64,000 bases of DNA from Earliella scabrosa. Taxonomy: Eukaryota > Basidiomycota > Agaricomycetes > Polyporales > Polyporaceae. The DNA lies in contig JABYQQ010000004.1 in assembly GCA_022605405.1 (NCBI GenBank), positions 2,294,001 through 2,358,000 on the forward strand. The letters run 5' to 3'. The notes under the pieces are model-generated. The model was not told the origin of the DNA. It saw only the letters and a list, made by a program, of their open reading frames with translations, and ran no database searches. This document shows, one piece after another, positions 1 to 11,927 of the stretch. Position 1 is the first letter of the stretch. Every line of letters begins with the position of its first letter. The translations under genes were made by a program, and so were the position numbers.

Positions 1-1678
1 GAGGACTGGTCATGATGGCTAGCGACAGAATGCAACTCACCGTAACTCGGCCAGCCGTCGATGGAATGGGGCGAGGTCAGACTCGTTGTAAACGCCTGAC
101 TCGTCCATGTGGTCTAGAATTTGCTGTATAGATACTATTAGCATGACAAGTCTATCCGTGCGTGGACTCGTCTGTGCGGGTGCACAGAAGGAGGCCAGCA
201 GGCGAGGAAAGGTAATAAAGAATGATAAATGCATGACGGGGCGAAATAGTGGTCAGGGTTGCCCCTGGCCACGGACGGGCGACGTTTTATACGTGGCTGA
301 GTTAGGCCAAGGCAAATTGCAACCCCCCGCATCTCTCCCGCGGGAGCGCAGACATCGGCCCCTTGCCCGTACATCCGAACTGGAATGCCACAAGAAGCCA
401 GACATAGCGCCTAGCGCTCTGAGCAGTAGGTGAAATCATGGAAGCAATTCTCTTCGCGAGCCGCAGATCGTCATCATATAGTAATCGCTTGGGGTCCGGA
501 GTACCTCCGCGTGGGTTGCGAACGTCGAGCCAAATACTCCCGGTGACGTGATTGGAGGAAGCAAGGTTGAACCCTGAAGTCTAGGACGGCCCACGTTCGC
601 TATCAGGGCTACCTTATCTCGTCCGGGCCTGTCCACCGGCGACGGTGCGAGGTAAGTTAGCCCAACGATGAGGAGGCTACTGCGCGGCTGCGCTGGTCCT
701 GTCCGGCATCAATTCATCGAAGCGGGCAGGCGTAAGCGGCAAAGACGTACGGCACTCTTACTGCAAGATTGTGTACGTGCGATCAGGTGCGATATGACCC
801 CGCGAGGATCTGCAAGTAAGGTTGGCATCGACTTCGCGGACGTGGGGTTCGGGATGATCATGGTACATCGCTGCGTCCAGACGCCTCACTTCCACAGCAA
901 AGCACTCCAACGCAACCATGTCTGGCCAGAGTCTATAGTGGTTCCAACCTGCGCCAATTAGAGGCGAGAGGAGAGTTGCAAGACGATGCGCCGATTTGGG
1001 GCGCAAAGCAGGAGGCTGCCAGCGCTTCAGATGACATTCAGAATATCCGGTACCAGCCCAAGAATAGACAAGAATCGCCCGCGTGAGTACCGCCGTGAAT
1101 GTGACTCACCCGCATACTGGCAATCTGACTGTATGTGGCCGGACATTCGCGAGTCCTGCCGATGGTGAGGAAGAACAAGGACAGAAGATTGAATACGTCC
1201 GCAAGGGTCGTATCCAGACGATTGTTGTATGTCGTGTGGTCGTTGCGAACTTCATTCAGGCGAGTGACTAGAGGGAACCAAAACCGTGCCAGGAGACCGC
1301 GCGGCGGTGGAAGGGCAGAGTTCATACACATTCGGACAGGAAGTTCGTCAGACTGGCAAAACATCTTGGAAGAGACGTTGCAGATCATACGGACCTTGCT
1401 TCACAATCGCCTGGTAGAGCTGATTCACGTCCGACTGCTTAATGAATTCGCCCCGGTTCTTCTTGAGCGCAGTCAGGCGGTTCCGGATGCTAGCGGCGAG
1501 ACGAGGGACATCAGAACGCGTGCGTGCAGCAAGGAGCGGTCTATGGAATGGACGCACTTGATGACGGCCTCCAGGATAGGCAGCTCTGACCGATGCCGAA
1601 ACATGAGGAGATCAGCTTCGACGAGTGGCTAGCGTAAACGGACTCGTGCCCACCTTCTTGAGCCACCGGAGCAGACAT
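1..1678 (-). CDS. unrecognised conserved-looking helical protein, partial (runs off left edge)
   Basis: Five exons can be joined: 1678-1667, 1628-1558, 1489-1395, 1267-1110 and 123-41, after which a GT donor points off the window. The first four exons sum to 336 nt, exactly 112 codons, and the fifth continues in frame. The predicted protein is helical and acidic/basic mixed, with segments such as LDTTLADVFNLLSLFFLTIG and ECPATYSQIASMR, and ends at the edge in DLAPFHRRLAELR. I do not recognise the family. The 12-nt first exon (MSAP) is the least certain part; another start upstream is possible. The intron between exons 4 and 5 is 986 nt, while all others here are 39-127 nt. Confidence 0.5.
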
Positions 1679-1992
1679 CGCGGCTAGATGGATAGCTTCG
1701 GAGTTGGTCCAAACGGTCCGTGGTGATTTCCCGAGGTGATTTCTGCTGAGATGGATGCAGTCGACGACGAAGACGAAGGTGGCTCCGTGCAAGGAGTACG
1801 CGAGCCCTTTCCGGTCGGCTCTGCATTACGGTGGAGGCGCCCACGTGATACTGGCTGCATATGGAAGGACGTTACCACGGCTGATACTTTATCAGTCCTG
1901 TTCAGCCCTTGCCCAGAACAGCACAGCACCTGCTTGCGCCGTCCCCATTCCACTGACCACCTCATCCCACCCACCTCTGCATCCCATCGGCC
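1679..1992. promoter_or_regulatory. divergent promoter region, left-edge gene / tropomyosin
   Basis: About 310 nt between two head-to-head starts. No distinct motif was recognised. Short ORFs on both strands here show no recognisable protein. Confidence 0.4.
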
Positions 1993-2682
1993 ATGGAGAA
2001 GATCAAGGAGGTGTGCATGTCACCCGGTCGCCCACGCCTGCACAAGCCTCGCTGACCAGATCGCTGTGATAGCGTCTGCAATCACTTCGTGCTGAGGCCG
2101 ACAACGCGGTTGCGCGTGCCGAGGAGGCTGAGGCGAAGAACAAGAAGTACGAGCAGCTCCTCCTCGAGAAGGAGCAAGAGATCACGTCCCTTCAACACAA
2201 GATCTCTGTCCTGGACTCGGACCTCGAGAAGGCGGAGGGCAAGCTTGCGGATCTCAAGGCTGCACAGGAGGACGGCGAGCAGAGTAAGACCGCAAACGAG
2301 GGTCTCCAGCGCAAGATCCAGCTGCTCGAGGAGGAGCTCGACGCCGCAGACAAGAATTTGAAGGAGGCTATGGACAAGTACGTGTATATGTCAAGGGCCG
2401 ATCATCCCGCCGCTGACATGCTTTGTTGGTAGGTTGAGACAGGTCGATGTGAAGGCAGAGCACTTCGAGCGGCAGGTTACACGTCTGGAGCAGGAGCGTG
2501 ACCAGTGGGAGAAGAAGTATGAGGTACGTAACATCACATCTACCCTGTTCCCAAAGCGTTGTCCGCGGGCTGCCCTCTTCATGTGCTGATATGACTACTT
2601 CCCACTTCAGGAAGCACAAGAGAAGTATCGGGAGTCGAAGCGCGAGCTCGACGAGCTTGTGTCCACCATGGAAGGTCTCTAA
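1993..2682 (+). CDS. tropomyosin
   Basis: Exons 1993-2010, 2073-2377, 2433-2523 and 2611-2682 sum to 486 nt and encode 161 residues, the same length as the short fungal tropomyosins Cdc8 and Tpm2. The protein starts MEKIKERLQSLRAEAD and is one uninterrupted coiled coil with heptad A/L spacing and alternating K/E/D/R, ending in STMEGL. Fungal tropomyosin forms parallel dimers that polymerise along formin-nucleated actin cables and the cytokinetic ring. The start was chosen because the 18-nt first exon supplies the typical M-[ED]-K-I-[KR] amino end, which carries the acetylation and end-to-end overlap site. All introns are GT-AG. No sign of damage. Confidence 0.93.
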
Positions 2683-2952
2683 TACCCAAGAATCCAGCAA
2701 TGTACCATACAACACTCTTTGCCTGTTAGGCGACGCTCGTCCGGTGCCTTCACCAGCGACGCTGACCCGGACGTCACGGTGGCTATTCACGATCTCTTAC
2801 CTCCTACATTTACTCTACACGTCGAATTGTTATGCGATCTTGCATGTGTATAGTGCCGCAATGAGAAGGTCATCAATCATTAACGACGCGAAGACAGCGC
2901 GTATTACACCCGGGCTGTTGTGGGAGGCAAGTGACGCAAAGCTCCAATGTCC

Positions 2953-3729
2953 TCAATCCTTCTTCTCCTCCACAAAGTTCAAGGAGATGGAGTTGACACA
3001 GTGTCGCTCGTCAGCTGTGGTGGGGTCAGTACGTGAACAAGTGATGGGGTGAGAGGTCGTACTAGGGGTCGGGAAACCTTCTCCCTTGAAGACATGGCCT
3101 AGGTGCCCACCGCAGGCAGCACAAGTGATCTCCGTTCGCAGCATACCGAACGAACGATCCTCGTGACGGTTCACCGCACCCGGGATAGCTGATGCATGGA
3201 AGTCAATGATAAGCTAAACGGAGACGAGACGATCTGCATGGAAGGCAAGCACGGCCGACCCACCATCGAAGAATGCAGGCCATCCGCAGCCGCTCTTGAA
3301 CTTGGTGGCGCTCTTGTAGAGGGGCGTCCCGCAACCCGCGCAAGCATAGACACCTTCCTCGTAGAACTTGTCGTACTGGCCGGACCCTGCGGGCTCCGTG
3401 CCCTTCTGCCGGAGAATCCGGAACTGCATGGAATAATGGTTATCTGCGATCTGGATGTGGCCCCGATGGGTTATCATAGAGCGTACCTGCTCGGGCGAGA
3501 GAACTGCTCTCCACTCGCCCTCGCTCTTGGACTTGTTGGGATCCCCCATTGCTGTAGGAGGGTTGTGAACGTTGCGACGGAAGAGATTGAGGCTGAACGT
3601 TTTGGCGGGTAGACCGGGGAGCGTCTGGGTTGCCTTATAGCGGACTGCTCTCGGAAGGGCTGTGCGAGCCGACAATGCAGATCTTATAGAGATGGCAGTG
3701 AGCGGAGACGAGATGGGGAAAGAAAACAT
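2953..3729 (-). CDS. peptide-methionine (R)-S-oxide reductase, mitochondrial MsrB
   Basis: Exons 3729-3264, 3188-3063 and 3014-2953 encode 217 residues. The SelR/MsrB domain fills the carboxy-terminal two thirds, with the zinc pairs CAGC and CAAC, the GCGWPAFFD signature, and the catalytic cysteine in [11 protein letters not shown]. Residues 1-60 are rich in S, R, A and lack acids, so a mitochondrial presequence is likely; an internal Met before [10 protein letters not shown] could give a cytosolic form. The enzyme reduces methionine-R-sulfoxide in oxidised proteins using thioredoxin. Skipping the two introns restores FFDAIPG and PTDERHC, which confirms the splice sites. Confidence 0.95.
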
Positions 3730-4187
3730 AGGATTACGAGCTGCTCACTAATCCCACTCATTCCGTGCGTAGCTCCGAAAGCACTTGCGTGCGGTAGCGT
3801 CATAGCCACGTGCCCCGATCGCTTTCGATCGGCTGGTGCCTCGGTCACGCACTATTTACGTTTGTCACGATTCCCAACCGGCTGGGAGCCTGGGACGAGC
3901 AGGGAGGAGGGAGGAGGGTGGTGACAAAGCTAGAGCGCTGTGCGTGTTGGCTGGCTTCAAGCAATGGCGAGAATTTGAAAGAATGAGTCCATTCGTGACG
4001 AGTTCTCTGAACGTCCGAGCTACAGATTATTCGCAATGATACACAGGGATCAATAGCATAAGGGATACTCAACACTGCCAGAGTGCCAGTGCGGCGACTA
4101 CTATGCTTCCTATAAATACGCATCGAAGTCATCGCTTTCGTAACAATTATCATCAAGATGGGGTTCCCCGCCGCCCATATCAGATGT
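3730..4187. other. intergenic: MsrB 5' flank and receptor 3' flank
   Basis: About 460 nt between two minus-strand genes. I see only overlapping short ORFs without family signatures. Confidence 0.4.
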
Positions 4188-6441
4188 TCACTTCCGCAAT
4201 CGTTCGGGCGCATGTGAGCGCGGACGAGACGGTGGAGGGAAACTGACGGTGGGGGAGGAGCCCTGAGGACTGAATGCACCCGAGGGGACTGGGACGGCAA
4301 TCGAAGGCGATTCCGCACGAGAGAGCTGGTATCCGCTGTGGTATGGTACGCTAGCGATGTCGACTTCTTGTGTGAACGAGCGACGGTTGGCATCTGCGCT
4401 GTCCAGTGAGATCTGGTCGTATGTCTCCGACTTCGCCGAGCCGATCACGTGGATAGGGCTCGCCGCACTGGCTGTGTAGGGCGTTGGAGCGGCACTAGGG
4501 AGAGCAGAAAGCGGCGCGAGGGAGCGTGTGAGTGACTTCTGTTCGTCCGAGATGGTGCTTTTCTCCACGTCCGTGGTATAGCTGCTGGTCGTGTAGCTGC
4601 TTGCTCGGGGACTGCCCGCCACGGAGGACCGGGAGAAGACCTGGCTCACGCCGCGAGGGAAGACACTGTGCATCGGTAGGACCCGTCTTGTCGTCAGGAA
4701 GAGAACGACGTTCACAAACCCTGCAACAATAGGGGTGAGCACCTTCACATGAGCATGTGGTCTGGGGTCTGTTCCTACCTGAAAGGAGGAAGACAACATC
4801 GCTGCGCACAAGTGTCAGGACGTGCTTCTGCAGAACGAGGATCGGTCACGTACCTAGCGATTGTCACAGCAAAAGGGACTTCGTGACCGGACCATTCAGC
4901 GAAGCGGCAGGCGGCGATTGGCAGCAGCAGGATAGTATAGGCCACCTGAGAGCGATCGGTTTCCGTTAGCGATGGAAGAATGTACTGAATGTCCTCGTCC
5001 CGGACGTACCGGATACCTGTGATCAAAATAGCCAAGGTTAGCATTTCGGCGCAGGTCCAGCATGTAGAATGGCCTACAATAGCATGCCCTTCGCGATGTT
5101 GATAACATGGGTGTCAATGCTCTTCGGTGCGGACTCCGACCGCTCAGGATGTAAGCGGAACGTGAGCCGCCAGCCATGGACCATGATGTTGCCTCGCAGC
5201 CTGAGGAAGACGAGAGCATACATGATGAAGCAGAATACTGCCGACAGGAACATCTAGCATCGCCCAGGTGAACAAACAATCGGATAGAGTGCAAGATACA
5301 TCCACCCACGATCATGTAGTCAAGTCTAGAAACATAATGAGTAGTCAGAAACATGACATCTGAGTATCAGAGGAGGGGCGTACGTGATGCGCTCAGCCGG
5401 ATACTGATTTGATATCCAGCACCAGTACCCAGAGACAGCGTCTGCGCCCACGGTCAGATAACACCATCATCGAGTCGACTGATAACTCACAGAAGGGACC
5501 GTTGGGTACCTGCTGGATTGATGCAGGGCCGGCGGTGATGAACGCACCGATAGCTGACCAGCCTCCAAGCATGGCAACGACGAGAACGTAGCGCTTCAAT
5601 TTCCATCGCAGGAACAGAATCCAGAAAGTGTTCAAGGCAATGATCTGAGTTGAACGCATCATCAGTATGTCAGGGAGACAGGATATAGGTATGTATGTAC
5701 CATCGACCTATCAGTGATCACTATCGTCAGTCTACCGTTATGGCGAAAGATTCTGCGAGTACGACGCACCAATACGCAGTCCCAACGTCGGAGATGTGCT
5801 TTACGATTCCTATTGTTATGCGCTTCAGTACCGCATGGTCAGAGATAGCTCACGAGTCGTGCCGACCTTGGACTGTGCAGTAAGGCTCGTATGACACCGC
5901 CTTCTGGGTGACCCACCGAATGCTCATGATGGAGCCCACCGCTATGAGGATGTGTCAGGTCATTCTCTCAAATTTACTCATGGTCACGGACGCACCTTGT
6001 GCAACTTCGCATATCAGGAGGGAAATGAAGTATGCTGCAACATGACTCCGAACGAATAGGTGCTGTGACTTCGACTTGCGGGTGTTGAACGCCGATACCT
6101 ATGCACATGACCCCCGGCTTCAGCATGCAACCAGAGCACACACCAGGGATGCCTTACTCACCGCAATGGCTAGCAGCAGCCCTACCACGGAGGTGACCGA
6201 GATGCACGATATGATCGCGAGAACCTGCCAAACCATATGAGGATCACGAGAACCCGAAGCGGACTGCGGAGCAACAGGAAGCACATGAGCTGATGTGACG
6301 TACCAGAACGCCTCTAGATTCGCCATCGGTATACGGCCTGCTCAAGACAAACGATCGACCGTTCGGCAAGGACACAAGGACGTCTTCCGAAGTGACGACA
6401 TTGCCGTAGAGATTCGCCATATGGACGCCGACGCCGTGCAC
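4188..6441 (-). CDS. seven-transmembrane G-protein-coupled receptor (Git3/cAMP-receptor-like, basidiomycete type)
   Basis: Thirteen exons: 6420(or 6441)-6304, 6263-6162, 6098-5996, 5941-5867, 5809-5736, 5644-5491, 5441-5384, 5325-5310, 5253-5078, 5016-5010, 4945-4854, 4801-4779, 4720-4188. From Met 6420 they total 1530 nt, 509 residues. Seven hydrophobic helices are evident, starting with VWQVLAIISCISVTSVVGLL and ending with VVFLLSGFVNVVLFL. Family marks include YCTVQG before helix 3, GYWCWIS before helix 5, LYPVAYTILLLP in helix 6 and TTRRVLP after helix 7. The 150-residue Ser/Thr-rich tail would be cytosolic. A role in nutrient or ligand sensing through heterotrimeric G protein and cAMP is inferred from the family. 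Start is uncertain (6441 or 6420 are both in frame). Confidence 0.85.
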
Positions 6442-7088
6442 AAGAGCGAGGAAGTGGAAATAAAGCTAGTCAAATACGAAAGGCGAAAGTCGAACTAGAA
6501 CTACAGGGAGAAAAGGTGAAGAGGTCGTGAAAGAACAGCAGGCCTGCCTGCGGAATATAAGAAGACGCAGGAGGAGGAAGGGAAGAAGGGAAGAGAACGA
6601 CTGATGAGGGTCGTGCTAGCATGCCTCTGCACCGATTGCGCTCCAACTAACAGGGCCATCAGTCCCGCACCGCCCACTGTCTTGCGCGCGGCAGGCCTCT
6701 GGCACGGATGATGGCAGTGGCGGCGGTGAATGCGCAAGCGCCTCTCCACGCGGGATTACTTCCGGAAAAGGCATCCTATTGATTGGCAGTGGGCGTCTAA
6801 CCACCTTGACGTAGTTCACACACCAAGCAGAAGCGGCATCCAAGCCTCCTGCCACCTCCTCACACCACAGGCCGTCCTTCTCTGTGTCAGGTATGTCCAC
6901 ATGAGAAAATGGACATGAGCTCGGGTGAACCATGATCAACACTGATTTACCTATAGCCACTGGCAGGTGCTCCGAGTCGGATCTCCGATCCCGACTCGTT
7001 TGCATTCACTTGCCCGAACCAAGACCATACGGCGGCACCTAGCATACCTGCTCGTACCCTACAACTTGCCATTCGCTTGATAACTTCA
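6442..7088. promoter_or_regulatory. divergent promoter region, receptor / CDK7
   Basis: About 650 nt between head-to-head starts. It has purine-rich tracts near 6540-6600. No recognised binding site or TATA box stood out. Confidence 0.4.
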
Positions 7089-8620
7089 ATGGACGCAGTT
7101 GAGAAAGCGAACGCCGAGAGACAAAAGCGATGGTGAGATAATAGCCATAAAGTCCGTTGCTCCAGCCTCACTCTCCCTCAACAGGGCCAAAGACCAGAAG
7201 ATCGGTGAAGGTACTTATGCCGTGGTGTATCGGGGTGAGAACTGATAGTTATGATGATTCAAACATATCTCAGACTAATAAACTTCGCACCCAGGAAGAG
7301 AGGTAGCCACGGGGCGTAAGGTAGCCATCAAGAAGATCAAGGTCGGACAGTTCAAGGACGGCCTGGATATGTCTGCAATACGCGAAGTCAAGTTTCTAAG
7401 AGAGCTAAAGCACCAGAATGTCATCGAGGTGGTTCTCGCAGGAGACTAATGAAACAAGAAGCCATGTTCGCTAACTCTACATCACAGCTCCTCGACGTTT
7501 TTTCATCGAAGGCAAACCTGAACCTTGTCCTGGAATTCCTCGACACGGACTTGGAACTTGTCATTCGGGATCGCACACTGGTTTTTCTCCCAGCTGACAT
7601 CAAGAGCTGGATGGCCATGACGTTTAGAGGATTGGAGTTTTGCCACCGTAACTTCATCCTGCACCGAGTAAGTGGCGCTTCCCATGCTGGCGCCGCTGAC
7701 AGCACCCGTCTTCTTCTCTGACATTGTTGCTATGCATAGGATCTCAAACCGAACAACTTGCTCATAGCATCCGACGGGCAGCTCAAGATAGCCGATTTCG
7801 GTCTCGCTCGAGACTTTGTCGACCCAGGGTACAAAATGACTTGCCAGGTCATCACGCGGTCAGTCTTCTACGAACCTGTTTTGCACTACGCTGACGGGGT
7901 GATTACAGGTGGTATCGACCGCCAGAACTACTCTGGGGATGCAGATACTACAGCACTGCCGTTGACATCTGGTCGGTGGGATGCATCTTCGCGGAATTGA
8001 TGCTCCGCACGCCCTACCTACCCGGTGAGACCGACATGGACCAGCTCAAAACGATCTTCCGCGCCCTTGGCACGCCGACCGAGGAGGACTGGCCGGTATG
8101 CTCTCGCCACCTTCCATTCTCCATGGCCCGCATGGCGTGCTGCAGCTGACACGATGGCCCCGGTGGCTCCGGCCCCTAGGGACACACGAAGCTCCCGGAC
8201 TACTGTGCGGTCGGACAGTTCCCGAAGGCGCCACTCCGCGACCTGTTCACCGCAGCAAGCGCGGACTGCCTCAACCTTCTGAGCAAGTGTCTGATCTACG
8301 ACCCCAAGCGGCGTATCGGTGCGAAAGACGTGAGCATCCTCTACCCCGATGATTGCACCGTGCAAATTGTCATGTTTCCCGGCTCGTAGGCCCTCAACCA
8401 CCCATACTTCTTCGCCCTCCCGTACCCGTCCCACCCGTCCAAGTTGCCCAAGCCTGCCAAAAAGGAGGACAACGTTCCGCTGGAAGAGGTCGACGGCAAC
8501 GTCGAACATAGCGGTCCAGGACCCGCAGTCAAAGCGAACCAACCCAACAAGCTCAAACGGAAGCACTCTTCGGATGAACTGGGCAGGCCAGTCGCGCGGC
8601 GGCTCGACTTTACAAAATGA
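7089..8620 (+). CDS. cyclin-dependent kinase 7 homologue (TFIIH kinase Kin28 type)
   Basis: Eight exons (7089-7132, 7185-7234, 7295-7428, 7488-7667, 7740-7858, 7909-8095, 8180-8329, 8390-8620) total 1095 nt, 364 residues. A complete protein kinase is seen: glycine loop [18 protein letters not shown] lysine, HRDLKPNN catalytic loop, DFGLA, and [10 protein letters not shown]. The T-loop MTCQVITR carries the threonine that is phosphorylated in this family. The insert after the kinase core, [20 protein letters not shown], resembles CDK7/Kin28 rather than cell-cycle CDKs. With cyclin H and MAT1 it phosphorylates the RNA polymerase II tail in TFIIH and can act as CDK-activating kinase. The carboxy tail is basic ([13 protein letters not shown]), probably a nuclear localisation signal. 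Confidence 0.93.
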
Positions 8621-9045
8621 CCCCCTCTTGATGTTGATTGTTCGTCGCTCGCCGGTCACACATGGTAGGAAGGGAGGAGCCCCGCAGCTTCCTCGTGTCG
8701 GAAGTCTGCGGGAACGGGAGCGCGCTCGGACGTCCGTGCGCGCTCCATTCTCTTGTTCAGCAGCAACCACGGCAGCGATACCGTAACACACTACCGAGTC
8801 CGTGTTACAGTTAGGTAGCTACTAGATGTAGGATAGCGATTCGATATGAAGACGACCCGAGTGCGCGAAAGCGCTTGCGACAGAGAGCAGATGTAGGGAA
8901 ACGAGACGCAGAAAACCGACGACCCGGAAGTACTACTTACATTCAGACAGACAACAAAACACGGAACAACGGAGGCGGATAATCAACAAGAGACTATGTG
9001 CGGATCAGAGACCGGGAAAGCGAACAGTCGGGTGGCAACGGCGGG
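8621..9045. other. convergent 3' region, CDK7 / nucleoporin
   Basis: About 425 nt between two converging stop codons. It should hold both 3' untranslated regions. No conserved ORF seen. Confidence 0.4.
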
Positions 9046-11661
9046 TCACCGTGGTGAATCGCACACCGTGCACTTCGAAGCGTCGCCCGTATTGCTCAGC
9101 ATGCAGACAGAACATGTCCACTGCCCACCAGTGGCCTTTGGAGGGGGTTTGACACCGGCTGCGGCCCAATTGAAACCTTGAGATGGCGCGGCCTTCGGTT
9201 TGTCTGCCCTCGGCTCCTCGCATACTGTACACTTCATGGCCTCCGACGGGTTACTCAGCATACATACTGAGCACGTCCAGGAATCGCCCGCAGGCTTTGA
9301 AGGTGGCTTCATACCAGCTGCGGCCCAATTGAAGCCGCCCGATGGCTTCGAAACGGGTGCAGGGGCGGTAGCCTTGGAGAAGTCGTAGGTCGGAAGAGAC
9401 GAGACGGGGGCGGATTTTGCGATTTCACGCGCTTTCACGGTGCTGGGGCCTGCACCAGGCGAGGAAGAAGGAAGTGTGAAGGAGTATTTGGGAAGCTCTT
9501 CAGAGCGCATCGCCCCAACGAACGCACGAGGGTCGCTCGGTTTCTCGGAAGTCGACCGAGTAGATTGGACGCTTGCAGACGCAGCGGCGACAGGAGCGGG
9601 TGCGGAATCTGTATCCATCTTCTCGTCCTTGTCCGCCTGGATGCTGTAACGCAGCTTCGAGGGAGCTTTGGGAGCAGAGGACTTCCCGACGCCGAAAGAC
9701 GCGCGAGATGGACCGAAATTGGGCAAGACGGAAGAAGTGGGGGAAGTCGACCGCCTCTTATCAGCCTTGTCGTCCCCGGGCTCGATGACTTCGGCAGGGA
9801 GGGTGTACGAAGACGAGACGCCACCACTCCGCAAAGGCGGCGTGGACGACATTTCTACGTCTTCGACCTCCTCAACAGTTACCGAGGTGGTCCTGCGAGG
9901 GGCGAGCGGGGGCGACTTCACAGTACGCTGCTTCTTTGGGGGAGAGGGTTGCTCTTCATCGGACACCTCTTCGACAGTGACAGTCCTGCTCTTCGACGTG
10001 CCGTTGATGCCATTGGCATGTTCGGCTCCGTTCAAACGAGTGCTCCGCCGCGGGGGAGAGGTCACTTGCTTGTCGGCAGGCTTGGCTCCAACCAACTCTG
10101 GGGGTGGCCGTGAACGCTTGCTCCCCTGAGTTGGCAACATCAGCGGCATACATCTACACTAGAATGGAAGATACCCACCTTCGGCACCGTAGCCTCAATG
10201 ATGGCTTGTGGGGTGAGATGGGGCTCCTTCTCTTTCTCCTTCTGAGTCTCAGACTCAGCCTTGGCGGCGGCACGGGTCCTTCGGACAGGCTGCTTCTTGG
10301 GGGCAGGCTTGATCATAGGGTTCGCCGCCTCGTACGGGTTGGCAAAGTCCGGCTTCTTCGGTGGCGTCACTTCCTTGATCAACTCTGTCATGAAACTTGC
10401 CGCACGAGTAGGTTTAGAAGCCGATGTCGTAGTGGGGGCTTGCGGGGGCGAGTCCGTTTGACCCCAAGTTTGACGAAGAGGGGAGGGAACTGCAGGAGTG
10501 GTGGGCTTGATGCCGTTCGTGCGGATGCGTGGTGTAGAGGGAGGAACAGGGCCGTTCGGCCGTCCATTGGCGATACCGTTCGTGGTTGTTGAACCATTGG
10601 GTGGCGCAGAAGAGGATGAAGGAGGGGTGACCGTAGACCCATTGACCTTCGACCCGGAAGTAGCGCCGGTGCGTTGTGGCGAGGACGACATGGCATCCTC
10701 GCCAACGCGCCTCCGTTTGCTGTCGGCCTTGGGCTTCTCTGGCGCAAGCCTGATCGTGGAGCGGGCAGGCGTCGATCCGAACCCCGGCGATTGGTAGCGA
10801 TTGCGGGGACGAGCACTACCGCCACCCTGCCAGCGATATGTGCCCATTGGATTCTTCGCCAAGGTCTTCCGCGCGCCCTGCGCAGCCGTTCCGGCAGCGG
10901 ACACCATCTGTTCAGAGGTACTCGGGGAGAGGAAGTTGGTAGGCGTATTCCCGCGCAACGGAGTACTGGGGCTCTTCGAGAACCTGAAAGGTTCGGGGTG
11001 ATCGTCGTCCTCTGCACCCGATAAGTCAGGAAATCACGAGCAAGCATGCGGAGAGGCAAGGCGCATACCTTCAACACTGTTCTGAAGGAGATGAACCAAA
11101 CCCGCCAACTCGACGTGGTTCAGAGGTCTGCCGCCTTTCTCATCCAAGAACTGCTGGACTTTCTTCAGATTGGCGGAAGACGATGCTTGCGAGTCGTCAC
11201 TTCGGGGCGACGTGCGGTGATCGCCGTTAGTCGACTGACTAGGCGGCGACTGTGATGGAGGTTGAGGTGGTTTGGGGTGTTGTTGCTGTTGCTGTTGTTG
11301 GGAAGGAGGACGGGACGGGCCTTCCTGGAGCTACTCAAATAACGCATTCAGGACAAGGGGAGGAAACGGAGCGACAACCACGCACCTCTTGTCCCCGTGC
11401 TGCTAACCGCGACGCAGCATCCCCCACTGGAAGCGTCATTTCCTCCTCGGAGCGTGTGGCGAAGGGGTTGAAGTAGCTCAACAGTCCAGTAATGCTCCAT
11501 CCCTGGAATGAAGTTGTATTCAATGAGCCACGAGATCCTGAACACCCAATGATCGGTGCACGCACTGATGATTTCTTCCCCGAAGGACGTGCATATGGAG
11601 ACGCGTTATTGTTCCGTGCGTGTCGACGGGTGCTGCTGGTGCGAACGACGCCGCTGTTCAT
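9046..11661 (-). CDS. Nup1/Nup153-like nucleoporin with two RanBP2-type zinc fingers
   Basis: Five exons can be joined from Met 11661 (MNSGVVRTSSTRRHARNN). The basic amino end is followed by an amphipathic-looking WSITGLLSYFNPF segment, a polyglutamine run near 11290, long disordered S/T/P/K-rich regions and nuclear-localisation-like clusters. The carboxy end has two RanBP2-type fingers, each W-T-C-x2-C-M-L-x8-C-x2-C, about 45 residues apart and separated by repeated FNWAAAG[MV]KPP units; the protein stops right after the second finger (CDSPR). RanBP2 fingers bind Ran, and this architecture fits a nuclear-basket nucleoporin. The FG content is low, so the assignment rests on finger type, amino-terminal helix and overall order. 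It shares a 266-bp promoter with the complex I gene. Confidence 0.75.
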
Positions 11662-11927
11662 GGTGCTCGCGAGTGAGCTTGAGACTTGGAGCGCGGTACA
11701 CGCGACGTCGGAGACTGTGGGAGAATGGAGGAGAAAGACAAGAAGAAGGGCAGGTCGCGTTGTGGCGATCGTTCTTGCCGCACCAGCGTGGGTCGGAGCC
11801 ACAGAACATGCCCTCGCCTGCCCTAAACACTTCCGGTCACGCCCATGCTTTCCATTCTCGGTAGACCGGCGTCAAATACAGCAGCCTCTCACCATCGTCC
11901 TCGTCGCCGCCGCCGTCGTAGACGACA
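11662..11927. promoter_or_regulatory. short bidirectional promoter, nucleoporin / complex I subunit
   Basis: Only 266 nt separate the two ATG codons, so both transcripts must start inside it. No single motif was recognised. Confidence 0.45.

Noticed and set aside
8018..8791. 257-codon minus-strand frame
   Set aside because: Lies opposite the last CDK7 exons, which give a full kinase; no family signature.
9565..10592. Several 150-180 codon plus-strand frames
   Set aside because: Antisense to the disordered nucleoporin exons, compositionally biased, no conserved motif.
11280..11300. CAA/CAG microsatellite
   Set aside because: It encodes the polyglutamine run of the nucleoporin; ordinary in such proteins and not treated as a separate repeat.
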